Positions 52,948 through 62,770 of a stretch of DNA of 64,000 nucleotides are shown one piece after another. The first letter of the stretch is position 1; the number at the start of each line of letters is the position of its first letter. The notes below the pieces were generated by a model. The model was not told the DNA's origin, searched no databases, and saw nothing but the letters and a program-made list of their open reading frames with translations. The position numbers and the translations under genes are program-made. The stretch is from Scytonematopsis contorta HA4267-MV1 (GTDB taxonomy: Bacteria; Cyanobacteriota; Cyanobacteriia; Cyanobacteriales; Nostocaceae). Location of the stretch: assembly GCA_019359035.1 (NCBI GenBank), contig JAHHIC010000052.1:62001-126000 (forward strand), written 5' to 3'.

Positions 52948-55900
52948 ATGGCAGCCGGTATAGAAGATTACCAAGAAACTTATCAACAAGCTTACAAAGC
53001 TTACGTACAGCAAAATTATGAAAAAGCGGCAGCGCTAGTTGACCAGATAGTGGAATCTGACGACCCAAATATTCATTTGTTGCGAGGTCATGTGTACTAT
53101 GTTTTACAACAGTACGACATCGCGATAGCAGAATATAAGCAGGTTTTACGTCTGAGTGATGACCAAGAAATAATTAGCTGTGCCAAAAGTGGTTTGGAGA
53201 ATATTGGTCAGTATCAACAGTTTGATGATGATAGTATTTCTGGTTTGTCGGAAAGTGGGCAAATCGATTTTTCCGATTTTACAGCCGCTATTGACAGTTC
53301 AGAATCAGAATCATTTTCTCTGGGAAAAACTAATCCTCAAGGAGATAGTTTTGACTTAAATGTTTTTGCAGAGACACCACAAGCTGTAGAGTTTGTATCT
53401 GAAGCGCCTAATACTAATCCTTTTGATATGCCAACAGATTCGACTGTCTTTTGTTCGACAATGGACTCGACAGGAGAAACTGGAGGAAATAACCCTTTTG
53501 AAATACCAGCTAGTGGAACTTATGAAGAATTAAATAATAGTAAAGATTACGGCTCAGGAGAATTTGAATTTCCGGCATTATGGCAAGACGAATTAGAGCA
53601 AGCCAGTTTTTCAGGTAATACTAATAATGTTAGCCAAGATGTAGAGGATATTTTTGCAGTTAATACCAATCCCAGTATTGAGATTCCTAACAATAATAAT
53701 TCTGACAACAATTCTTCACCATTTGCTCAAGTAGAATTACCATCTTCTATTCCTAGTACATCTGATAGTGTAAATAGTGGAAATAAAACTTCTGATAGTC
53801 AGTTTAGTAGTAGCAGTAACGGCAGTTACAGTTTCAAACCACCCATAACAGTTGATGATGAAACATTATTAATGGGTAAGACTGACCTAAAAAACAATTT
53901 GAGTAATTCTTTGAGCAATTCTCAAAACAACTCACAGAATACTTCTCAGAACGACTTACATAAAAGTTCTCAGAGTAATTCTCAAAAAAATTCTAATAAT
54001 TTAAAATTTGATTCTCCAGAAAAACAAACTCCTACACCCGAAACAAAAAATGCCTTTACATTAGGAGATTTTTTATCAGGTTCAGACTTTGTTTCTACAG
54101 AAAAAAGCGCGGTAGATACGGATGACAGTTTTGATTTAGAAGCTTTTGAATCCGCATTTGGTTCTCAAGATTTTGCTCCTAGTCAAGAAATGAATAGCTT
54201 TGCCAAAAGTGAAGCTCCTAAAAATAATAACATCGAGTTTTTAGACGATTTTGATGAATTTGACGATTTAGGCAACATACCAGGGTTTGACATTACAGGA
54301 AATTCCGGATTTTCTGATGCGTCAATCAATTCGGTATTTATGCCTACAAACGGTAATGGTAAATCTAAATCAAAAATTTTACAAACACCCCCACCAGAAA
54401 ATGCTTCCGATAATTCTCGTGGGGGTGTAGGGGAAAGAGAAGGGGAATTATTCAGCATCACAGGTTCTCAAGAAGCAGTACCTGTTTTTACGTCAGGTGA
54501 TGTATCAAAAATTGAACCTCAAGTCAGTATTGAACAAGGCTTTTTTGCTCCCATAGAAAACGCCTCCCTTAAAGCTAAACCTTGGTTTGTAGCAGGAGCG
54601 GTAGGGATTGTTTCTTCCCTGGTAGTAGCGGGTGTTAGCTATGTTGCCGCTAATTTTGCCGAACCACAACAAAGGTCAGGAGTGCAAAACACAGGTTGGG
54701 CAATGTCTCTAGCTGCTGGACTGGCAAGTTTTACCACAGCCAGCATGGTGGGAAACGTAGCAAATAAGCAAATTCGGCGAACAACCCAAGAATTGCAAGC
54801 CCAATTTGACGCTGTGCGACAAGGAAATCTGAATGTGCAAGCCACAGTTTATTCAGAAGATGAATTAGGGAAATTAGCCGCAGGCTTTAATGAGATGGCG
54901 CGGGTAATTTCTACAACCACATCAGAAGCAACACGTAAAGCTGAAGAACAGGAGGAAGCAAAAGAAAATTTACAACGACAAGTTATTCGGCTACTAGATG
55001 ACGTAGAAGGAGCAGCACGAGGTGATTTAACAGTACAAGCAGAAGTTACAGCAGACGTACTAGGTGCAGTAGCAGACGCTTTTAACCTGACAATCCAAAA
55101 CCTGCGAGATATCGTCCAACAAGTAAAAGTTGCTGCACGAGAAGTAACAAAAGGTTCCACAAACTCAGAAACTTTTGCACGGGCTTTATCTACGGATGCG
55201 CTACGTCAAGCAGAAGAATTAGCAGTAACTTTGAACTCCGTGCAAGTAATGACCGACTCTATCCAGCGGGTAGCATTTTCAGCTAGGGAAGCAGAAAAAG
55301 TTGCTCGTGATGCTAGCACCATTGCCGTAAAGGGTGGAGAAGCAGTAGAAAATACAGTTGCAGGTATTTTAGAAATTCGGGAAACAGTTGCAGAAACGAC
55401 TCGTAAAGTGAAACGTTTAGCAGAATCTTCTCAAGAAATTTCTAAAATAGTAGCCCTGATTTCTCAGATTGCTTCCCGCACAAACTTACTCGCACTCAAC
55501 GCGAGTATCGAAGCTGCAAGAGCTGGTGAAGCAGGTCGAGGATTTGCCATTGTTGCTGATGAAGTTCGACAACTTGCGGATAAATCAGCCAAATCCTTGA
55601 AAGAAATTGAACAAATCGTTATGCAAATCCAGAGTGAAACCAGCTCTGTAATGACAGCGATGGAAGAAGGAACTCAACAAGTTATCAAAGGGACCAGGTT
55701 AGCAGAAGAAGCTAAACGCTCGCTGGAAAATATTATTCAGGTAGCCAACCGAATCGATAGCCTGGTAGGTTCTATCACCTCTGACACTGTAGAACAAACC
55801 GAGACTTCTCGCGCTGTAGCACAGGTAATGCAGTCGGTAGAACTTACAGCCCAAGAAACTTCTCAAGAAGCACAACGAGTATCTGGTGCTTTACAGCACT

Positions 55901-55971
55901 TAGTGGCTGTATCCCGCGACTTGATATCATCGGTGGAACGCTTCCGAGTAGAAACGACAGAATCGAGGTAA
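52948..55971 (+). CDS. hmpD: Methyl-accepting chemotaxis-like protein HmpD
   Basis: 1007 residues. N-terminal TPR-like part (residues ~5-85, [20 protein letters not shown]), then ~450 residues of acidic, Asn/Ser-rich, probably disordered sequence ([20 protein letters not shown]), two hydrophobic helices (545-567 [20 protein letters not shown] and ~581-600 [20 protein letters not shown]), tandem HAMP domains (~613-660 and 680-725), and a cytoplasmic MCP signal core around residues 830-890 ([40 protein letters not shown]). No periplasmic sensor domain is visible, so sensing is probably internal. Fourth gene of the hmp operon. Confidence 0.93.
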   Translation: MAAGIEDYQETYQQAYKAYVQQNYEKAAALVDQIVESDDPNIHLLRGHVYYVLQQYDIAIAEYKQVLRLSDDQEIISCAKSGLENIGQYQQFDDDSISGLSESGQIDFSDFTAAIDSSESESFSLGKTNPQGDSFDLNVFAETPQAVEFVSEAPNTNPFDMPTDSTVFCSTMDSTGETGGNNPFEIPASGTYEELNNSKDYGSGEFEFPALWQDELEQASFSGNTNNVSQDVEDIFAVNTNPSIEIPNNNNSDNNSSPFAQVELPSSIPSTSDSVNSGNKTSDSQFSSSSNGSYSFKPPITVDDETLLMGKTDLKNNLSNSLSNSQNNSQNTSQNDLHKSSQSNSQKNSNNLKFDSPEKQTPTPETKNAFTLGDFLSGSDFVSTEKSAVDTDDSFDLEAFESAFGSQDFAPSQEMNSFAKSEAPKNNNIEFLDDFDEFDDLGNIPGFDITGNSGFSDASINSVFMPTNGNGKSKSKILQTPPPENASDNSRGGVGEREGELFSITGSQEAVPVFTSGDVSKIEPQVSIEQGFFAPIENASLKAKPWFVAGAVGIVSSLVVAGVSYVAANFAEPQQRSGVQNTGWAMSLAAGLASFTTASMVGNVANKQIRRTTQELQAQFDAVRQGNLNVQATVYSEDELGKLAAGFNEMARVISTTTSEATRKAEEQEEAKENLQRQVIRLLDDVEGAARGDLTVQAEVTADVLGAVADAFNLTIQNLRDIVQQVKVAAREVTKGSTNSETFARALSTDALRQAEELAVTLNSVQVMTDSIQRVAFSAREAEKVARDASTIAVKGGEAVENTVAGILEIRETVAETTRKVKRLAESSQEISKIVALISQIASRTNLLALNASIEAARAGEAGRGFAIVADEVRQLADKSAKSLKEIEQIVMQIQSETSSVMTAMEEGTQQVIKGTRLAEEAKRSLENIIQVANRIDSLVGSITSDTVEQTETSRAVAQVMQSVELTAQETSQEAQRVSGALQHLVAVSRDLISSVERFRVETTESR

Positions 55972-56192
55972 TTGGTAATTGGTAATTGGTAATTGGTGAT
56001 TGGTAATTGGTAATTGGTAATTGGTAATTGGTAATTGGTAATTGATAATTGATAATTGGTAATTGAAGAATGGCTAATTACAAATTACCTATTCCCCATT
56101 CCCCATTCCCCATTCCCCATTCCCCATTCCCCATTCCCCATTCCCCATTCCCCATTCCCCATTCCCCATTCCCCATTACCAATTACCAATTT
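55970..56192. repeat. Two heptamer arrays between hmpD and hmpE
   Basis: 55972-56060 about thirteen ATTGGTA units, then 56092-56178 about twelve CATTCCC units, then ACCAATTACCAATT (56178-56191), complementary to the first array. They fill the 235-bp gap inside an otherwise tight operon; no Shine-Dalgarno remains before hmpE. Confidence 0.92.
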
Positions 56193-56206
56193 ATTTAAAA
56201 ACGATT

Positions 56207-59200
56207 ATGTTGCCAGAACAACAACAACGAATTTTAGGTTATTTTATTGAAGAAGCCAGAGACCACCTGAACACAATTGAGCAGGGGTTGCTTAATTTAT
56301 CGGCTACATTAAACGATTCGGAAATGGTAAACGAAGTTTTTCGTGCTGCTCACTCAATTAAAGGTGGTGCTGCGATGCTTGGTCTTACTAGTATTCAGCG
56401 TACTTCTCACCGATTGGAAGATTGTTTCAAAATTTTAAAAGAAACCCCTAATGTTGAGATTGACCAAAAATTAGAGTCTTTATTTCTGGGTGTTTCTGAC
56501 ACTCTTAAAGCTCTTTTAGAACATTTACAAGGGCCATTTGGTTTAACTGAAGAAGCCGCAAATGATTTAATGTCTGAAGCTGAACCTGTTTTTGGTTGGC
56601 TACACGAGCATTTAGATATGCTAGTGAAAAAATCTAAAGGTATTGTTGTTAGTACCGAAGTTCCAGCATCTACACCTGATAATCAAATCGCTCAATCATC
56701 AGAGCTTGTTGTCTCTAGTGAGAGCGAGAAATGGCAGCTATTCCAAACTGGAGTCTTACAAGTGCTGCGGGATATGTTGCAAGTTTTTAAGCAACCAGCA
56801 ACATCTGAAACACGACAACAGTTACAAGAATGCTGTCATCAACTATTTCAATCTGGCTCTCAATTGAGTTTAAAGAATTGGTGTAGTTTGTGTCAAGCTG
56901 CTAAAGGAGCAATTGGAAATCCAGAAAATAGTTATTTAGTTTTAGCAAAAACTGTAATTACAGAAATTCGACAAGCACTAGAACTAGTTCAACAAGGTCG
57001 GGATGCGGAAGTTACTGTTAGTTCCCACTTAGAAGCTCTTTTGAGTGTACCACAATTAGAGCTGTTAGAAGTTTCGGCAACATCTGAAGAAGTATTACCG
57101 ACTATAAGTGAAGATTTTAGTCATGCTAACAGTCCTGATGTTGTGGATATTAACCTACAAAATAAGGAAACTTCAAATAATGAGTTACAGTTACCAATAA
57201 ATAATTTTGATAATTCCCTAGATGATGCTGAGTTTGTTATATCATCTGAGTTTGATGAGCATGAAAGTTTAAGTATTGTTCCCCGTTCTGAGTTAAGTTC
57301 TTTGTCAGATATTGATGAGGAATTTAATATTTCTATAGGAATTGATTCTTTTGACCGTCCGGGAATAGAAATTCTCGTTGATGACGAAGAAGCATCAGAA
57401 GCAGGAGCTAGTATTTTTGACCCTAACGGACCAGAAGTGGGAATGGCTGAGTTAACTACTTTAGCCCATTTATTTGAACATGATTCTCATGAGTTGGATG
57501 AAACCTGGGTACAACAGGAAGATTTAATCAATACGAACACAGTCAAAAATTTAAAAGACTTAGAAGTCGATAGCTCGTTAGATAAAATTGAGGTTGCAGA
57601 TAGCGATTTAGAAGATTTACTAACATTAAAAGAAAAAACTGTTAATGTAAGAGATTCACAAGTAGCAGTTCCCCAAGACTTAACTCTGGTTGAGTTATTT
57701 GGAGATGAGTTTTTAGATGATGATAATTCTAAACCAGAACATGAGGAAACGATACTCATAGATTTTGGCTCTTCTGGTATTGACATTGATGGAGAATTAA
57801 TTCGTAGTGCTAAGGATGAGAGCGATGATGATGCATTAAATGATTTATTAGCGCTTTCTGCTGAACCGAAAAATAAAGTTGATGTCAAAAAAATTGAGCG
57901 CATTGAGAGCATTGAGACTAATGATAATATTGAAAGTTTAGATATTTTCTCATCTGCGGAAGATGTGAGTCCAGATGAGGAGATAAATTTAATATCAAAA
58001 ACTCCATCATCTATGACTTTTGTCCAATATGAGACTTTGGACAGTTTATTAGCCTTTTCACCAGAAGATACACCTTTACCTGGAGAAAATTCTGAGTTTA
58101 GTGATTTGTTTGCTGATGTTGACGATTTATCCCAAGATATAAATATTGATTTCTTACAACCAGAACAGGTCTCAACTGTTGCTGCTTCCTTAGAAGAAAG
58201 TTTGTTTGCTGCAACTGGTCAAACTGAAACCCAAAACAAATCTGTTGATTTAGATTTAGAATTATCGCTTGATAAATTTGACATATCATCAGAAATTGAT
58301 ACAGAACAAGTTTTATTTTCTGAGACTAGTGAATTTTTCATTGTAGAAGATTTACCTAGTCAGTTACTAGATAATCAAGAGGATGATTTATTCCTAGAAA
58401 TTACACCAGCTCTCCCAGATATTTCTGAAGATAAGCTAGATAATATTAATGAAACAGAAGTATTAAGTTCTGACCAAGAGCTTTTCGCATTAGATTTTTC
58501 TAGCTATGAAGATAATTTGAACAATGAGTCCCAAAATCCTTTACTCACAGAATCTATAGATGATGATGCTGAAATATTTTCTACTTTTCTACCACCATCT
58601 GAAGAAAGTTTCTTAAACTTGTCAGACGACATACAGGTTGAAGAAAAACCACAAGATTTATTGGATGACTTATTTACAATTGAGTATGAGCCTGAATCCA
58701 GTTTTGTAGATAATTCTTCAAAAGACGAGCAAGAAAATTTACATGACACCTTAGATTTAGATTTAATTAGAGAAAATTCTTTGGAATTAAATATCTCTAA
58801 AATACAAGAACGTGCAGGTGAAACCTTAGTTTATGAATTACAGTTAGAGGAATTCCAAACTTTAGAATCACTTTTAGATGAAGTTCCAGAAAACCAAGAT
58901 AATCCTGTTGAATTTACTTTAGAATTTGATGAAAATGCTATTGATAATAGTGACAATTTTCTGGCAAGTATTCCAGATAAAATAAATGCAGAAAAAGAAG
59001 TCCTAGAAAAAGAAGCAATCAATAATACATCAGATGATGATTTCGCTCATTTAGAGGCATTATTAGGCTCTTCTCCAGACAAGAACGAAGAATTTTTTGT
59101 TCCGGAAGATGATTTTGCTGCATTGGAAGCATTACTAGGTGATGAATGCGAAAAACCAAAGTCATCTTTCCCTGAAACATCCGAGATTAATGCAATAGTT

Positions 59201-61285
59201 CCAAAAGCTGCTTCGTTAACTAGTTCAACTAATAAATCTTCTAATTCAACAACAATTAATAGTGAGTTTGGTGATTTAGAAAAGCTTTTAGCGGAAGCAG
59301 ATAAATCCATATCAGTCGCTGGTTCTTCTAATGGTAACGCTTTTGGTTCCCGTAGTGGAGCGCGTCGGGTTACGAGAGAACAATTAATGAAAGTTCCCGT
59401 AAAACATCTCGACGATATGAGCAATTTAGTTGGGGAATTAGTTGTAAATCGTAACACTTTGGAGCAAGACCAAGAACGTTTACGGCAATCTTTAGATAAC
59501 TTATTGCACCAAGTTCAACAACTTTCCGATGTCGGAGCGCGGATGCAAGAGTTGTATGAGCGTTCCTTATTGGAAGCATCTTTATTAGCTACCCGCACAA
59601 GTAAAGATTTTCTTTCTCCGACAGAAGAAACTGACAGAGGTTTTTCTGAATTAGAAATGGATAGATTTACCCCCTTTCATACTCTTTCTCAAGAAATGAT
59701 TGAGTTAATTGTACGGGTGCGGGAGTCTGCTAGCGATATAGATTTTGTCACCGAAGAAACCGAACGAGTTGCACGACAGTTTCGTCAAGTCACCACCCAA
59801 TTGCAAGAAGGTTTAACACGAGCGAGGATGGAACCCTTTTCTCAGGTTACTGACCGCCTCAAACGCGGGGTGCGCGATAATGCTATCAAGTGTGGTAAGC
59901 AAGTCGATTTACATATCGAAGGACAAGATACTTTAATCGACAAAATGATTTTGCAGCACTTAACTGACCCCCTAACTCATATGTTGAATAATGCTATTGC
60001 TCATGGGATTGAAACTCCAGAAGAGCGACGAGCATTAGGCAAAGCAGAACAAGGTGCAATTAATGTGCGTGCTTTCCACCAAGGTAACCAAACAGTTATT
60101 TCCGTAAGCGACGATGGTGCAGGTATTGACCACGAACGAGTAAAATCGAAAGCGATTAAAGTCGGTTTAATCACACCAGAAGAAGCTCACGGTATGTCTC
60201 GTAGTGATATTTACGAGTTACTTTTCCAACCGGGCTTTAGTACTAAAGACCAAGCAGACGGTCTCGCTGGTAGAGGTGTCGGGATGGATGTTGTTCTCAC
60301 ATCTATCAGTGAAATCCGAGGTACAATCACTACCGATTCCAAAAAAGGTAAGGGGACAACTTTTACAATTAGGTTGCCTTTGACACTGAGTATTTGTAAA
60401 GCTTTGTGTTGTGTTTCCGACAAAGCCAGAATTGCCTTCCCGATGGATGGGGTGGAGGATACTCTGGACGTGCATGTAAAAAATATTCAACACAGCAAAG
60501 ACGGACAAACAAGCATTACTTGGAGAGATACGCAGTTACCATTTAAACCACTAAAAGACCTTTTGACCTTTAACCGTCAACTTAGTCGAGGTAATGTTTA
60601 CGGTGGTAACCGCGATGACGACATGGTTTCAGTAGTTGTGGTACGTTCAGCTTCAACGATGATTGCTTTGCAAATTGACCAGGTGTTAAGCGAGCAGGAA
60701 ATTGTGATTAAACAATTTGAAGCTCCTGCACCAAAACCAGTGGGGGTTGCAGGTGCTACGGTACTGGGTGATGGAAGAGTAATGCCGATTGCTGACGTGT
60801 TGGAAATAATTGATTTGTTCTACGGAAGAACTTCTAAACAAAGTGGGGTTAGCTTCCGAGAACCTCCAACAGTTGAAACAGAAAAAGCTGTGAAGATTGA
60901 CCCAACGGTGTTAATTGTGGATGACTCAATTACTGTACGAGAGTTGCTTTCTCTCACCTTTAATAAAGCTGGTTATCGTGTAGAACAAGCGCGAGACGGA
61001 CAGGAAGCTTGGGATAAATTACGCTCTGGGTTGCCTTGCGATATTGTTTTCTGCGATATTGAAATGCCTAGATGTGACGGACTGGAACTGCTGTCCCGTA
61101 TTCAGAAGGAACCTTCGCTTAACCATTTACCTATTGCAATGCTGACTTCGAGAGGTGCGGATAAACATCGGCAAATGGCTATTAATTTGGGTGCTAGTGG
61201 CTACTTTACTAAACCTTATCTGGAAGAGGCTTTGCTTGATGCTGCTTCTCGGATGTTGAAGGGAGAGAATTTGGTTAGTAGCTAG
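56207..61285 (+). CDS. hmpE: CheA-like hybrid histidine kinase HmpE
   Basis: 1692 residues. P1/Hpt at the N-terminus with H49 in VFRAAHSIKGGAAMLG; an acidic disordered linker of ~750 residues (about 290-1040; SEFDEHESLSIVPRSELSSL etc., ending SDDDFAHLEALLG repeated as DDFAALEALLG); P3 dimerisation (VPVKHLDDMSNLVGELVVNR, ~1060); HATPase ~1190-1380 with HMLNNAIAHGIETPEERR, SVSDDGAGIDHERVK and GLAGRGVGMDVV; CheW-like regulatory domain ~1385-1530; C-terminal receiver VLIVDDSITVRELLSL and IVFCDIEMPRCDGLELL with phospho-Asp near residue 1619. The hybrid form matches hmpE. The linker is unusually long. ATG at 56207 with no visible Shine-Dalgarno, after the repeat arrays. Confidence 0.93.
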   Translation: MLPEQQQRILGYFIEEARDHLNTIEQGLLNLSATLNDSEMVNEVFRAAHSIKGGAAMLGLTSIQRTSHRLEDCFKILKETPNVEIDQKLESLFLGVSDTLKALLEHLQGPFGLTEEAANDLMSEAEPVFGWLHEHLDMLVKKSKGIVVSTEVPASTPDNQIAQSSELVVSSESEKWQLFQTGVLQVLRDMLQVFKQPATSETRQQLQECCHQLFQSGSQLSLKNWCSLCQAAKGAIGNPENSYLVLAKTVITEIRQALELVQQGRDAEVTVSSHLEALLSVPQLELLEVSATSEEVLPTISEDFSHANSPDVVDINLQNKETSNNELQLPINNFDNSLDDAEFVISSEFDEHESLSIVPRSELSSLSDIDEEFNISIGIDSFDRPGIEILVDDEEASEAGASIFDPNGPEVGMAELTTLAHLFEHDSHELDETWVQQEDLINTNTVKNLKDLEVDSSLDKIEVADSDLEDLLTLKEKTVNVRDSQVAVPQDLTLVELFGDEFLDDDNSKPEHEETILIDFGSSGIDIDGELIRSAKDESDDDALNDLLALSAEPKNKVDVKKIERIESIETNDNIESLDIFSSAEDVSPDEEINLISKTPSSMTFVQYETLDSLLAFSPEDTPLPGENSEFSDLFADVDDLSQDINIDFLQPEQVSTVAASLEESLFAATGQTETQNKSVDLDLELSLDKFDISSEIDTEQVLFSETSEFFIVEDLPSQLLDNQEDDLFLEITPALPDISEDKLDNINETEVLSSDQELFALDFSSYEDNLNNESQNPLLTESIDDDAEIFSTFLPPSEESFLNLSDDIQVEEKPQDLLDDLFTIEYEPESSFVDNSSKDEQENLHDTLDLDLIRENSLELNISKIQERAGETLVYELQLEEFQTLESLLDEVPENQDNPVEFTLEFDENAIDNSDNFLASIPDKINAEKEVLEKEAINNTSDDDFAHLEALLGSSPDKNEEFFVPEDDFAALEALLGDECEKPKSSFPETSEINAIVPKAASLTSSTNKSSNSTTINSEFGDLEKLLAEADKSISVAGSSNGNAFGSRSGARRVTREQLMKVPVKHLDDMSNLVGELVVNRNTLEQDQERLRQSLDNLLHQVQQLSDVGARMQELYERSLLEASLLATRTSKDFLSPTEETDRGFSELEMDRFTPFHTLSQEMIELIVRVRESASDIDFVTEETERVARQFRQVTTQLQEGLTRARMEPFSQVTDRLKRGVRDNAIKCGKQVDLHIEGQDTLIDKMILQHLTDPLTHMLNNAIAHGIETPEERRALGKAEQGAINVRAFHQGNQTVISVSDDGAGIDHERVKSKAIKVGLITPEEAHGMSRSDIYELLFQPGFSTKDQADGLAGRGVGMDVVLTSISEIRGTITTDSKKGKGTTFTIRLPLTLSICKALCCVSDKARIAFPMDGVEDTLDVHVKNIQHSKDGQTSITWRDTQLPFKPLKDLLTFNRQLSRGNVYGGNRDDDMVSVVVVRSASTMIALQIDQVLSEQEIVIKQFEAPAPKPVGVAGATVLGDGRVMPIADVLEIIDLFYGRTSKQSGVSFREPPTVETEKAVKIDPTVLIVDDSITVRELLSLTFNKAGYRVEQARDGQEAWDKLRSGLPCDIVFCDIEMPRCDGLELLSRIQKEPSLNHLPIAMLTSRGADKHRQMAINLGASGYFTKPYLEEALLDAASRMLKGENLVSS

Positions 61286-61287
61286 GG

Positions 61288-61335
<48 letters not shown>

Positions 61336-61368
61336 GTGGATTCCTGAAAGCATCCCAATTTTGCAAAA

Positions 61369-61395
61369 GTAGTGCGAGCGTCTCGCTCGCACTAC
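61369..61395. terminator. Perfect 12-bp stem after hmpE
   Basis: GTAGTGCGAGCG / CGCTCGCACTAC with a 3-nt loop (TCT). Very stable, but followed by GCAATATTCC rather than a U run, so it could be a repeat-type palindrome that also blocks transcription. It lies 84 bp after hmpE. Confidence 0.6.
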
Positions 61396-61443
61396 GCAAT
61401 ATTCCAACTTTCGTTAAATTCCCACATTTAGGATGCTCCCGTT

Positions 61444-62286
61444 ATGTCTAATCATTTTAATTCGATACTACAAAAAGCAAATAATTTATCTGATATCTAT
61501 AGCGCAAATAATTGGTTTACTCAAATAGCAGAATATCTGCTGAATAGTTTTTACTTAATAGTAGAATCAGAACTCCATCGACTTGCTGAAATTGAATTTT
61601 ATTGTTATGCTCAGCAACACCCAGATTTATTTACTCACCGAGATTCCTTACAACTTAACTACGGTCGATGGTATTTCCACCGCAATGGAGGTCAATATAA
61701 AGGTGGAAGTTTTAAAGGACTAGATTTAACTTTTGGTGATAGCATATTCTACGGTGGAATTCTTATCCGCAGTCTTGAGTTACCGGATGGTCGCTTAATT
61801 TGTGGACCTTCACTTTGTGTTGATTATTTGCTAGAAAAAACTAACGCATTAAGTGTTGCTAATCTGGATAATATTATCACCAATCGTCTTGCTTGGGATT
61901 CAGATAATATCATCAGCCTTCAAAGTACTCCTGAAGGAAAAAATAACAAGATTTTTAGAACAGCTAGGGTCGGTTTGTCATTAAAAAAAGCAACTATTGA
62001 AAACGGGATGATTTCTTATATTCTGCGTCCCTATCGTTATTTAACAGAACCATTGAAAATCAACAAAGGTAAACCGTACTTAGTTTTAGCGCTACATTTA
62101 TTGGATACAAGCATTGAAGAAATTAATCAACTTACAGGCTGCCCCAAACATATTATTACTAAGTACATTGCAGATTTTGATACAGGTTACTTAGGAAATG
62201 ATTTTTCTTCATACTTTGGTCTTGACTTGAACACAAAACAGCTTTGTAAACTCCACGGTACTTGGCACAAAAATTTTTCTAGTTAA
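61444..62286 (+). CDS. Conserved protein, possible alkyladenine-glycosylase-like fold
   Basis: 280 residues, no signal peptide. A block YGRWYFHRNGGQYKGGSFKG, then LTFGDSIFYGGILIRSLELP and DGRLICGPSLCVDYLL, resembles the alkyladenine DNA glycosylase (AAG/MPG) layout, where a Tyr-rich loop, AVLIRALEP strand and GPxxL motif build the base-binding site. I do not see the classical enzyme's full catalytic set, so DNA glycosylase activity is only a hypothesis; it may be a sister family. A later part (SLKKATIENGMISYILRPYR, LKINKGKPYLVLALHLLD) is unrelated to AAG. Start ATG at 61444. Confidence 0.6.
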   Translation: MSNHFNSILQKANNLSDIYSANNWFTQIAEYLLNSFYLIVESELHRLAEIEFYCYAQQHPDLFTHRDSLQLNYGRWYFHRNGGQYKGGSFKGLDLTFGDSIFYGGILIRSLELPDGRLICGPSLCVDYLLEKTNALSVANLDNIITNRLAWDSDNIISLQSTPEGKNNKIFRTARVGLSLKKATIENGMISYILRPYRYLTEPLKINKGKPYLVLALHLLDTSIEEINQLTGCPKHIITKYIADFDTGYLGNDFSSYFGLDLNTKQLCKLHGTWHKNFSS

Positions 62287-62305
62287 CCCCTCTCTCCCTC
62301 TCTTG

Positions 62306-62531
62306 TGGGGTGGGCATCCTTGCCCGCCCGGATGTATAAATATACTTGCCCGCCCGGATGTATAAATATACTTGCCCGCCCGGATGTATAAATATACTTG
62401 CCCGCCCGGATGTATAAATATACTTGCCCTGTCCGGATGTATAAATATACTTGCCCTGTCCGGATGTATAAATATACTTGCCCGCCCGGATGTATAAATA
62501 TACTTGCCCGCCCGGATGTATAAATATACTT
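62306..62531. repeat. 26-bp tandem repeat, about eight copies
   Basis: Unit GGATGTATAAATATACTTGC plus CCGCCC, eight copies from about 62330 to 62531, with CCTGTC replacing CCGCCC in two internal units. It begins from the GTGGGGTGGGCATCCTTGCC repeat that also occurs at 14701. The centre TATAAATATA is nearly palindromic. 26 is not a multiple of three, so it is not coding; the units lie back to back, so it is not CRISPR. 62538-62770 has no feature I recognise. Confidence 0.9.
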
Positions 62532-62770
62532 ACCCACCCGAATGCACTAATTAAATCTGTAACATCCCATCACCATATTTTTTATTTAAGTGCTAATATT
62601 TGAAATCTCATATCATTTTTAACCTTTCTGGTAATGCGCTTTACTTGGGAATCGCACAAGCATTACTCAGCGGGCTGCTATTTACTAGAAGCTTAATGAT
62701 GTTAGCTGCTTGATACTTGCTATCATCACGAGTTTCGATGTCTTCTAATCCTAGCTACACATATCATAAA

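Noticed and set aside
56056-56250. ORF of 64 codons before hmpE
   Set aside because: It is mainly translation of the CATTCCC heptamer array.
62306-62531. CRISPR array
   Set aside because: Units are contiguous with no unique spacers, and no cas genes are seen in the window. The same holds for the 14-bp array at 40515.
62283-62537. Minus-strand ORF of 84 codons in the 26-bp array
   Set aside because: The repeat period is not a multiple of three, so the translation is only an accident of the tandem array.
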